A stretch of 6,890 nt of DNA from assembly GCA_030526765.1 (NCBI GenBank), contig JAUNCB010000058.1, positions 1 through 6,890 on the forward strand, read 5' to 3'. Source of the stretch: Bacillota bacterium. GTDB lineage: Bacteria > Bacillota > Clostridia > Lachnospirales > Anaerotignaceae. Below, in pieces: positions 1 to 5,184 of this stretch (positions within the stretch are counted from its first letter, which is position 1; every line of letters begins with the position of its first letter). Below the pieces are notes generated by a model. It saw nothing but the letters and a program-made list of their open reading frames with translations. It was not told the origin of the DNA and searched no databases. The position numbers and the translations under genes were made by a program.

Positions 1-566
1 AGGATATGGCGATCCTTGCAGGGGACGGGCTTCTGCATCATGCCATGGAGACTATGGCCGATGCCTGTATGAAAAACCCCACAACACACACCACAGGAGC
101 GATGAAAGCCATTGCGCATGGTGCCGGCATCTTCGGTATGCTGACCGGTCAGGTGGTGGATGTGTTCATGGAAGGAAAACCTCTGGACCAGGATACACTG
201 GATTTTATCCATATGAATAAAACAGCGGCAATGATCCGCGGCGCACTGGAAGCAGGTGCTGTATGCGGCGGTGCCGATCAGAAAACAGTGGCAGAGTTTG
301 CGCTGGCCGGTGAAAAAATTGGTGTGGCATTCCAGATCCTGGATGATATTCTGGATGTGACCAGCACCTTTGAGGAGCTGGGCAAGCCCATCCGCAGCGA
401 TGAAAAAAATCAGAAAACAACATTTGTTACCTTGTTTGGCATTGATAAATCCAGAGAGATGGCGGAAACCCTTTCCAGAGAAGCCATCGAGATCTGGGAG
501 GAGCAGGGCGAAAGCTGCGCCTTCCTGCTGGAGCTGACAAAATACCTGCTGAACAGAACGTATTAA
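1..566 (+). CDS. ispA: Polyprenyl (farnesyl/geranylgeranyl-type) diphosphate synthase, 3' part only
   Basis: This is the C-terminal part of a trans-isoprenyl diphosphate synthase, a cytosolic enzyme that condenses isopentenyl diphosphate with allylic diphosphates. The 5' part, including the first aspartate-rich motif, lies outside the window; the reading frame is already open at base 3 (Asp codon). Counting from the Met codon at base 6, which is an internal Met in family members (the MAILAGDGLL block), I see the K-T pair at 72-73, the G-Q pair at 48-49 and the second aspartate-rich motif DDILD at 113-117 inside FQILDDILD. This is followed by the GKPIRSDEKNQKTT loop, which binds the diphosphate in the family. 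The C-terminus (LLNRTY) is the normal family ending. The SD-loop normally reads GKP(V/I)GSD, so Arg replaces Gly here. Product chain length (C15 or C20) cannot be told without the first motif; the gene position next to dxs favours IspA (C15). Confidence 0.95.
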   Translation, partial: DMAILAGDGLLHHAMETMADACMKNPTTHTTGAMKAIAHGAGIFGMLTGQVVDVFMEGKPLDQDTLDFIHMNKTAAMIRGALEAGAVCGGADQKTVAEFALAGEKIGVAFQILDDILDVTSTFEELGKPIRSDEKNQKTTFVTLFGIDKSREMAETLSREAIEIWEEQGESCAFLLELTKYLLNRTY

Positions 567-603
567 TATAACATTTATGGGATGACAGGAAACAGAAGCA
601 GAA

Positions 604-609
604 AGAAGG
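604..609 (+). promoter_or_regulatory. Ribosome binding site of the DUF212 gene
   Basis: AGAAGG lies 7 nt before the ATG at 617. It supports that start and lies in the 50-nt gap after ispA. That gap shows no terminator-like hairpin. Confidence 0.7.
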
Positions 610-616
610 CGAGATC

Positions 617-1048
617 ATGTATAACTTCGGAGCGATTCTGCAAAACACACCCCTTTGGGCTGCGATCGTTGGCTGGGCGGCTGCACAGGGCATCAAGATC
701 CTGCTGACGCTGATCACAGAAAAACGGTTTGATGCATCCCGCATCATGGGAACGGGCGGTATGCCCAGCTCCCATTCTTCCTTTACCATGGCATTGTCCT
801 TCAGTATCGCAAAATACCATGGGTTTGATTCGCCGCTGTTTGCGGTGGCGCTGATCTTCTCCTTCGTCACCATGTATGACGCTCAGGGGATCAGAAGAGC
901 CGCAGGGAAGCATGCCCAGATCCTCAATGATATCGTGCAGGCTCATAAGATGCCGAATATCGAAGAGCTGAAGGAGCTTTTGGGGCATACCCCGCTGGAG
1001 GTTGCGGCAGGGGCACTTCTGGGCATCTGCATCGGGCTTTGGCTGTAA
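617..1048 (+). CDS. Divergent PAP2 family (DUF212, YuiD-like) membrane protein
   Basis: A 143-residue protein, full length for the DUF212 / 'divergent PAP2' family, whose B. subtilis member is YuiD. It is recognised by GTGGMPSSHSS (45-55), the block from Asp88 through GIRRAAGKHAQ (to 101), and LLGHTPLEVAAGALLG (121-136). Hydrophobic stretches at about 12-33, 73-87 and 125-143 suggest an integral membrane protein. PSSHSS resembles the second PAP2 phosphatase motif (PSGH). Arg93 and His99 have the spacing of the third motif (R-x5-H), but the Asp expected four residues after His is replaced by Leu103, with Asp105 two residues later. Phosphatase activity is therefore not assured. The biochemical function of the family is not established as far as I know. 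Its position between ispA and dxs suggests, as inference, a role with prenyl or polyprenyl phosphates. It begins 50 nt after ispA and ends 45 nt before dxs. Confidence 0.93.
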   Translation: MYNFGAILQNTPLWAAIVGWAAAQGIKILLTLITEKRFDASRIMGTGGMPSSHSSFTMALSFSIAKYHGFDSPLFAVALIFSFVTMYDAQGIRRAAGKHAQILNDIVQAHKMPNIEELKELLGHTPLEVAAGALLGICIGLWL

Positions 1049-1084
1049 GGGAAGAGCGAAAAAAACGCAAGATACAAGAGAGTT

Positions 1085-1089
1085 GGTGA
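1085..1089 (+). promoter_or_regulatory. Atypical ribosome binding site deciding the GTG start of dxs
   Basis: No AGGAGG precedes dxs. GGTGA, which can pair with the 5' portion of the anti-Shine-Dalgarno (full complement AAAGGAGGTGA), ends 4 nt before the GTG at 1094. The GTG start is chosen because it gives the normal Dxs N-terminus (GRILDQIHSTEDMKKL). The next in-frame ATG (1133) would remove 13 of these residues. Weak SD plus GTG suggests less efficient initiation than for its neighbours. Confidence 0.55.
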
Positions 1090-1093
1090 GAAC

Positions 1094-2962
1094 GTGGGTC
1101 GTATTTTAGATCAGATACATTCCACTGAAGATATGAAAAAACTGGAGGAAGGCGAGCTGCGGCAGCTCTGTAAGGAGCTGCGGAAATTTCTGCTGCAGAA
1201 GGTTTCCAGAACAGGCGGCCATCTGGCAAGCAACCTTGGCGTTGTGGAGCTGACGGTGGCACTGGAATATGTCTTTGACCTTCCTGCGGATAAGATCGTC
1301 TGGGACGTGGGCCATCAGGCCTATGTGCATAAGATACTGACAGGCAGAAAGGATCGCTTTGATACCCTGCGGCAGCTGGACGGCCTCAGCGGCTTCCCCA
1401 AGCCGGGGGAAAGCGATTGTGATGCCTTTGCGGCGGGGCACAGCTCCACCTCTATTTCCGCTGCCTTCGGACTGGCAAAGGCGAGAGATCTGAAGGGCGG
1501 CAGGGAGCATGTGATCGCTGTTATCGGGGACGGCTCCATGACGGGCGGCCTTGCCTATGAAGCATTGAATAATGTGGGCAAGGAGCATACAGGCATGATC
1601 GTCATTCTGAACGATAACCAGATGTCCATTGACACCAATGTGGGGGCAATGTCGAAGCATTTGAACAATCTGCGCACCAGCGACCGCTATCGGGGCTGGA
1701 AGGAAGCGGTAAAGCAGTTCAGAGACCATGTGCCTGTCATTGGCGAGGGCACCTATCAGGTGCTGAAAAATGTGCGGGATAATGCAAAGCTCTTTCTGAC
1801 GGAGGGGGCTGTGTTCGAGCAGATGGGCTTTAAGTATATCGGCCCTGTGGACGGGCACGATCTGACGGAAATGATCGAGCTGTTCCGCAATGTAAAGGAA
1901 ATGAACCGCCCGATCCTCATCCATGTAAAAACCATCAAGGGCAAGGGCTATCCCCATGCGGAGGAGCGTCCCTGGGAATATCATGGGGTGAATCCCTTTG
2001 ATCTGCGGACAGGCAAAAGCCTTGCCAAGGGCGGAAAAAGCTGGTCTGCGGTATTTGGAGAAAAAATGGTGGAGCTGGGGGAAAGGAATCCCGATGTGGT
2101 GGGCATCACAGCAGCCATGTGCAGCGGCACGGGCTTCGATGCCTTCCAGAAGGCATTCCCCAAACGCTTCTTTGATGTTGCCATTGCGGAGCAGCATGGA
2201 ACCACCTTTGCGGCAGGGCTGGCAAAGGGCGGCATCACCCCTGTTTTTGCGGTGTATTCCTCCTTTTTGCAGCGGGCATACGATCAGCTGGTGCATGATG
2301 TCTGCATGGAAAATCTCCATGTGGTGTTTGCCATTGACCGTGCGGGGATCGTCGGCGCCGACGGGGAGACCCATCAGGGGGTATTCGACCTGTCCTTCTT
2401 AAGCCATATCCCCAATATGACTGTCCTCTCTCCCAAGAATGACTGGGAGCTGGGCGAAATGCTGGATTTTGCCGTAAATGCATGCAAAGGGCCTGTGGCG
2501 GTGCGCTATCCCAGAGGGATGGCGGAAACAGGCTTTGGGGAGCATAAAAAGCCGCTGACATACGGTAAGGCGGAAGAGATCGAGGCAGGCGAGGGCATTG
2601 CCATTCTGGCAGAGGGGCATATGCTGCAGGCTGCGGCAGAGGCAGCAAAGCTCCTGCGGGCGGATGGGCATCGTCCCATGCTGGTAAATATGCGCTTTAT
2701 CAAGCCCCTGGATGGAGAGCTTCTTCTGGAGGCAGCAAAAAAATGTGCATATATCGTCACCGTTGAGGATAATGTAAAAATGGGCGGCTTTGGCTCAAAG
2801 GTAATGGAATTTTACGGGGAAAAAGGGATACAGGCAGATGTGCTGTGCCTCGGCTTCCCCGACAGATATATAGAACAGGGCTCGCAGGCAGAGCTTCTGG
2901 CAAGATACGGGCTGGATGCAGCGGGCATTTACGAAAGTGTGAAGAAAAGAGTAGGAGACTGA
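1094..2962 (+). CDS. dxs: 1-deoxy-D-xylulose-5-phosphate synthase
   Basis: Dxs is the cytosolic thiamine-diphosphate enzyme that condenses pyruvate and glyceraldehyde 3-phosphate into DXP, the entry step of the MEP isoprenoid pathway and a source for thiamine and pyridoxal synthesis. The 622-residue length is normal. The N-terminal domain has TGGHLASNLG (His43), DVGHQAY (His74) and the ThDP/Mg site GDGSMTGG (145-152), with Asp146 and Asn175 29 residues apart as in E. coli (D152/N181). The middle domain has the catalytic Glu366 (AIAEQH), YSSFLQRAYDQ from Tyr388, DRAG at 415-418 (Arg416) and GETHQG with His427. RYPRG follows at 471-475, then the transketolase C-terminal domain with VTVEDN (555-560) and GFPD (587-590). 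All residues known to bind cofactor or substrate appear intact. It starts with GTG, 45 nt after the DUF212 gene, and ends 2 nt before tlyA, so the two are probably translationally linked. Confidence 0.98.
   Translation: MGRILDQIHSTEDMKKLEEGELRQLCKELRKFLLQKVSRTGGHLASNLGVVELTVALEYVFDLPADKIVWDVGHQAYVHKILTGRKDRFDTLRQLDGLSGFPKPGESDCDAFAAGHSSTSISAAFGLAKARDLKGGREHVIAVIGDGSMTGGLAYEALNNVGKEHTGMIVILNDNQMSIDTNVGAMSKHLNNLRTSDRYRGWKEAVKQFRDHVPVIGEGTYQVLKNVRDNAKLFLTEGAVFEQMGFKYIGPVDGHDLTEMIELFRNVKEMNRPILIHVKTIKGKGYPHAEERPWEYHGVNPFDLRTGKSLAKGGKSWSAVFGEKMVELGERNPDVVGITAAMCSGTGFDAFQKAFPKRFFDVAIAEQHGTTFAAGLAKGGITPVFAVYSSFLQRAYDQLVHDVCMENLHVVFAIDRAGIVGADGETHQGVFDLSFLSHIPNMTVLSPKNDWELGEMLDFAVNACKGPVAVRYPRGMAETGFGEHKKPLTYGKAEEIEAGEGIAILAEGHMLQAAAEAAKLLRADGHRPMLVNMRFIKPLDGELLLEAAKKCAYIVTVEDNVKMGGFGSKVMEFYGEKGIQADVLCLGFPDRYIEQGSQAELLARYGLDAAGIYESVKKRVGD
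1154..1181 (+). repeat. Alternating inverted 7-mers inside early dxs
   Basis: GAGCTGC (1154-1160), its reverse complement GCAGCTC (1162-1168) and GAGCTGC again (1175-1181) follow each other. The first two form a 15-bp palindrome with a 1-nt centre. The last two form a 7-bp hairpin with a 6-nt loop, about 60-90 nt downstream of the start codon. The sequence encodes ELRQLCKELR (residues 21-30), and the repeated ELR accounts for part of the pattern. Confidence 0.6.
2953..2957 (+). promoter_or_regulatory. Ribosome binding site of tlyA, inside the end of dxs
   Basis: AGGAG overlaps the last codons of dxs and lies 7 nt before the ATG at 2965. It fixes the tlyA start there and not at ATG codons further upstream within dxs. 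Confidence 0.8.
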
Positions 2963-2964
2963 CC

Positions 2965-3795
2965 ATGGCAGAAAAGGTAGAAAAGGAAAGATTGGATGTG
3001 CTGCTGGTGCAGCTGGGTCTGGCAAATTCCAGAGAGCTGGCAAAGGCCTATATCATGGCGGGCAATGTATATGTGGACGGTCAGAAGGAGGATAAGGCAG
3101 GCACGAAGGTGGCGGTCAATGCAGCCATCGAGGTAAAGGGCAGCCAGATGAAGTATGTCAGCCGCGGCGGCTATAAGCTGGAAAAGGCGATCAATGAATT
3201 CGGTGTGGCGCTGGAGGGCAAGATCTGTCTGGATATCGGTGCCTCCACAGGGGGCTTCACCGACTGTATGCTGCAAAACGGTGCAAAGAAGGTCTATGCC
3301 ATTGATGTGGGCTACGGTCAGTTTGCATGGAAGCTGCGCAATGATGAAAGAGTGGTTTGTCTGGAAAAGACCAATGTAAGATATGTGACCCATGAACAGG
3401 TGCCTGACGAGGGGGATTTTGCATCCATCGATGTTTCCTTTATCTCTCTGACAAAGGTGCTGCCTGCAGTTCTGGGGGTTCTGGGGGAAAAGGGACAGTT
3501 GGTATGCCTCATCAAGCCCCAGTTTGAAGCAGGCAGGGAAAAGGTCGGTAAAAAGGGCGTTGTGCGGGATATTCAGGTACACCGTGAGGTCATTGAAATG
3601 ATCGTGCAGTATGTACGGGAGCAGAAGCTGGGCATCCTTGCGCTGGATTTCTCACCCATCAAGGGGCCTGAGGGGAATATTGAATATCTCATTTATCTGG
3701 ATAAGGGACAGACGGGCATGACGGAGGAGGCTGTTGCCAAAAGACTGGAAGAGGTAGTAGAGCAGTCGCATCAGATACTTTCCGCGGAAAAGTGA
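2965..3795 (+). CDS. tlyA: TlyA family rRNA (cytidine-2'-O)-methyltransferase
   Basis: A 276-residue TlyA/YqxC protein. Family members transfer a methyl group from SAM to the 2'-O of C1920 in 23S rRNA, and in the TlyA-II subtype also C1409 in 16S rRNA; loss gives capreomycin resistance in mycobacteria. An S4 RNA-binding domain (about 9-68, starting at RLDVLL) precedes SRGGYKLEKA and an FtsJ-like methyltransferase domain. That domain carries the SAM motif LDIGASTGGFTDC (89-101). The catalytic K-D-K-E tetrad is visible as Lys71, Asp156 (SIDVSFIS), Lys184 (LIKPQFE) and Glu240 (GNIEY), each two residues later than the tetrad I recall for M. tuberculosis TlyA. The haemolysin label sometimes given to this family is probably historical. 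The subtype cannot be settled by eye. The open frame extends upstream to 2845 over dxs, but the SD and family N-terminus favour 2965. It ends 9 nt before nadK. Confidence 0.94.
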   Translation: MAEKVEKERLDVLLVQLGLANSRELAKAYIMAGNVYVDGQKEDKAGTKVAVNAAIEVKGSQMKYVSRGGYKLEKAINEFGVALEGKICLDIGASTGGFTDCMLQNGAKKVYAIDVGYGQFAWKLRNDERVVCLEKTNVRYVTHEQVPDEGDFASIDVSFISLTKVLPAVLGVLGEKGQLVCLIKPQFEAGREKVGKKGVVRDIQVHREVIEMIVQYVREQKLGILALDFSPIKGPEGNIEYLIYLDKGQTGMTEEAVAKRLEEVVEQSHQILSAEK

Positions 3796-3799
3796 GGTG
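3794..3799 (+). promoter_or_regulatory. Ribosome binding site of nadK overlapping the tlyA stop codon
   Basis: GAGGTG overlaps the TGA stop of tlyA (3793-3795) and ends 5 nt before the nadK ATG at 3805. The arrangement suggests translational coupling of tlyA and nadK. Confidence 0.7.
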
Positions 3800-3804
3800 C
3801 CGAA

Positions 3805-4659
3805 ATGAAAAAGGTTGCAATTTTACCCAATGTGGAAAAGGATAAGGGACTGGAAACCACCAGAAAGCTGGTGCATTATCTGGAGGAAAAGGGCTGCGAA
3901 CCGCAGCTTTCCCAAAGGGTGGCTGCACTGGCGGAGATGCCCCAGTATGCCAGAGAGGAAGGCGAGCTGTTTTCCGAAAGTGATCTGCTCATCTCCCTCG
4001 GGGGCGATGGTACGCTGCTGGGCATCGGCAGAAAAACAGCCCGCTTCGATAAGCCGATCCTCGGCATCAATCTGGGGACACTGGGCTTTCTGACGGCGGA
4101 GGAAAAGACCCATGCGGAGGCTGCCATTGATAAGGTGCTGCAGGGGGAATATAAGCTGGAAAAGCGCATGATGCTGGAATGCACCATTGCGAAGGATACG
4201 GAAAGAACGGGAGGCATCATTGCCCTCAATGATATCTGTATCACCCGTGGTAACCTGTATAAAATTCTGGAGTTTCATGTATATGTGAATAATGAATATG
4301 TGGATACCCTGCTGGCGGATGGTGTTATCATCTGTACGCCCACAGGCTCCACTGCCTATAACCTTTCCGCAGGGGGACCTGTGCTGAAGGCGGATGCACA
4401 GATCATCGCCATCACACCCATCTCCCCCCACACCCTCACCAGCAGACCCATCGTTGTTTCTGCGGAGGATGTGGTAACGGTGGAGGTGCATCCCTCCCGA
4501 GAGGATACCCCTTTTACCGTCAGTGCGGACGGGCAGGATAATCATACCCTGACAGGCAGAAATGTGGTGCAGATCCGAAAGGCGAAGGTATGCACCACCA
4601 TCATCAAAACGAAACCACAGAGCTTTTATGACGTACTGCGTCATAAGCTTTCCCGATAA
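3805..4659 (+). CDS. nadK: NAD kinase
   Basis: NadK phosphorylates the 2'-OH of the NAD adenosine ribose to make NADP, using ATP or polyphosphate, in the cytosol. The 284-residue protein has the Rossmann-like N-terminus (KKVAILPN), the catalytic GGDG motif at 66-69 (Asp68) in LISLGGDGTLLG, GINLGTLGFLT (87-97), and the ND pair at 142-143 in ALNDI, where many bacterial NadKs have NE. The NAD-binding TPTGSTAYNLSAGGP follows at 178-192, then PISPHTLTSRPIV (205-217) and VSADGQ (239-244). Nothing essential is missing. The start is backed by an SD at 3794-3799. nadK between tlyA and argR is a common arrangement in Clostridia, whereas B. subtilis lacks nadK at the equivalent place. A 49-nt gap, preceded by an inverted repeat within the last codons, separates it from argR. 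Confidence 0.97.
   Translation: MKKVAILPNVEKDKGLETTRKLVHYLEEKGCEPQLSQRVAALAEMPQYAREEGELFSESDLLISLGGDGTLLGIGRKTARFDKPILGINLGTLGFLTAEEKTHAEAAIDKVLQGEYKLEKRMMLECTIAKDTERTGGIIALNDICITRGNLYKILEFHVYVNNEYVDTLLADGVIICTPTGSTAYNLSAGGPVLKADAQIIAITPISPHTLTSRPIVVSAEDVVTVEVHPSREDTPFTVSADGQDNHTLTGRNVVQIRKAKVCTTIIKTKPQSFYDVLRHKLSR
4626..4646. repeat. Inverted repeat at the 3' end of nadK
   Basis: TTATGACG (4626-4633) and CGTCATAA (4639-4646) form perfect 8-bp arms around a 5-nt centre. If two T bases in the left arm bulge out, pairing extends with AGCT (4621-4624) against AGCT (4646-4649). It sits in the last codons of nadK, 63 nt before the argR start. No T-run follows directly, so it is not a standard terminator. 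It does not match the AT-rich ARG box consensus well. It may be an operator, an mRNA stem or chance. Confidence 0.5.
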
Positions 4660-4664
4660 TGATT

Positions 4665-4697
4665 TCCTTTGCTTCGGGGAGCTTTCTTTTCAAAGGA
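4665..4697 (+). promoter_or_regulatory. Possible SD-masking hairpin in the argR leader
   Basis: TCCTTTG (4665-4671) is the exact reverse complement of CAAAGGA (4691-4697), which is part of the argR ribosome binding site. A 7-bp stem with a 19-nt loop could form, with GU extension at the outer end (4664 with 4698, 4663 with 4699). A competing small stem, GCT (4671-4673) with AGC (4680-4682), overlaps its inner edge. Pyrimidine-rich sequence near a strong SD can pair by chance. Confidence 0.35.
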
Positions 4698-4701
4698 GGG
4701 G
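4692..4701 (+). promoter_or_regulatory. Strong ribosome binding site of argR
   Basis: AAAGGAGGGG lies 7 nt before the ATG at 4709. It is the strongest SD in the window and settles the argR start against an open frame that runs upstream into nadK to 4562. Confidence 0.88.
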
Positions 4702-4708
4702 AACGGCG

Positions 4709-5167
4709 ATGAAGATCGCAAGACATGCAAAGATTTTGGAACTGATCGAAACCTATGAAATCGAAACACAGGATGAACTGGCACAGAAGCTCTGCGAAGA
4801 GGGCTTTCAGGTAACACAGGCAACGGTTTCCCGTGATATTCGGGAAATGAAGCTGACAAAGATCGCTACGGAAATGGGCAGACAGAAATATGCCGTTATC
4901 AGCAGCAATGATACAGAGGTAACAGAGCGTCTGACCCGTGTATTCAAGGAGGCTGTGCTGAAGATGGACTATGCCCAGAATATGGTGGTCATCAAGACAC
5001 TGGACGGTATGGGTATGGCCGTTGCCGTAGCGCTGGATAATATGGAAACCAACGGCGAGATCCTTGGCACCATCGCCGGGGATAATACGGTGTTCTGCGT
5101 GGTGCGCACCCATAATCAGGCAGCAGTCATCATTGAAAAGCTGTACCGCATCATCCACAGCGCCTGA
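4709..5167 (+). CDS. argR: Arginine repressor ArgR/AhrC
   Basis: ArgR is a hexameric, arginine-responsive DNA-binding protein that represses arginine biosynthesis and in some bacteria activates catabolism. The length of 152 residues is typical. The N-terminal winged helix-turn-helix (about 1-70) includes RHAKILELI, the ETQDELAQ helix (19-26) and the recognition helix QATVSRDIREMKL (37-49) with the conserved Ser41-Arg42. The C-terminal oligomerisation and arginine-binding domain (about 78-150) has GTIAGDNTVF at 120-129. E. coli and B. subtilis have two adjacent acidic residues there (GDD); this protein has Asp125-Asn126, so the second is Asn. It is 49 nt after nadK and 17 nt before recN, the usual Firmicute argR-recN pairing. 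I saw no clear ARG box upstream, so autoregulation is not shown. Confidence 0.96.
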   Translation: MKIARHAKILELIETYEIETQDELAQKLCEEGFQVTQATVSRDIREMKLTKIATEMGRQKYAVISSNDTEVTERLTRVFKEAVLKMDYAQNMVVIKTLDGMGMAVAVALDNMETNGEILGTIAGDNTVFCVVRTHNQAAVIIEKLYRIIHSA

Positions 5168-5170
5168 GCG

Positions 5171-5177
5171 GGGAGGA
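5171..5177 (+). promoter_or_regulatory. Ribosome binding site of recN
   Basis: GGGAGGA in the 17-nt argR-recN gap; its GGAGG core ends 8 nt before the ATG at 5185. A nearer ATG at 5178 is in another frame. Confidence 0.8.
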
Positions 5178-5184
5178 ATGCGGT

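Noticed and set aside
567..616. ispA-DUF212 gap as a terminator or promoter region
   Set aside because: No GC-rich hairpin with a T-run and no clear -35/-10 pair was found; only the RBS is supported.
1106..2374. A long minus-strand open frame (422 codons) opposite dxs
   Set aside because: Its translation is rich in His, Cys and Gln and matches no family I know. The plus strand codes for a fully conserved Dxs, so this is a shadow frame.
2737..2743. A7 tract in dxs (and A7 at 403-409 in ispA) as a possible programmed frameshift site
   Set aside because: Both frames stay intact and the proteins are full length downstream. No stimulatory structure or alternative product is apparent.
2845..2964. 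A 40-residue upstream extension of the tlyA frame starting at 2845
   Set aside because: It overlaps dxs, has no family-like N-terminal sequence, and a proper SD (2953-2957) precedes the ATG at 2965.
4277..4303. AT-rich stretch in nadK (around TGAATAATGAATATG) resembling half of an ARG box
   Set aside because: It is not a clear 18-bp palindrome, lies deep in the coding sequence and encodes conserved-looking protein (VNNEYVD).
3823..4644. A long minus-strand open frame opposite nadK, and similar ones opposite recN and argR
   Set aside because: They mirror well-conserved genes, lack RBS support and have atypical composition.
4562..4708. A 49-residue upstream extension of the argR frame
   Set aside because: It overlaps nadK. 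The strong SD at 4692-4701 and the standard ArgR N-terminus place the start at 4709.
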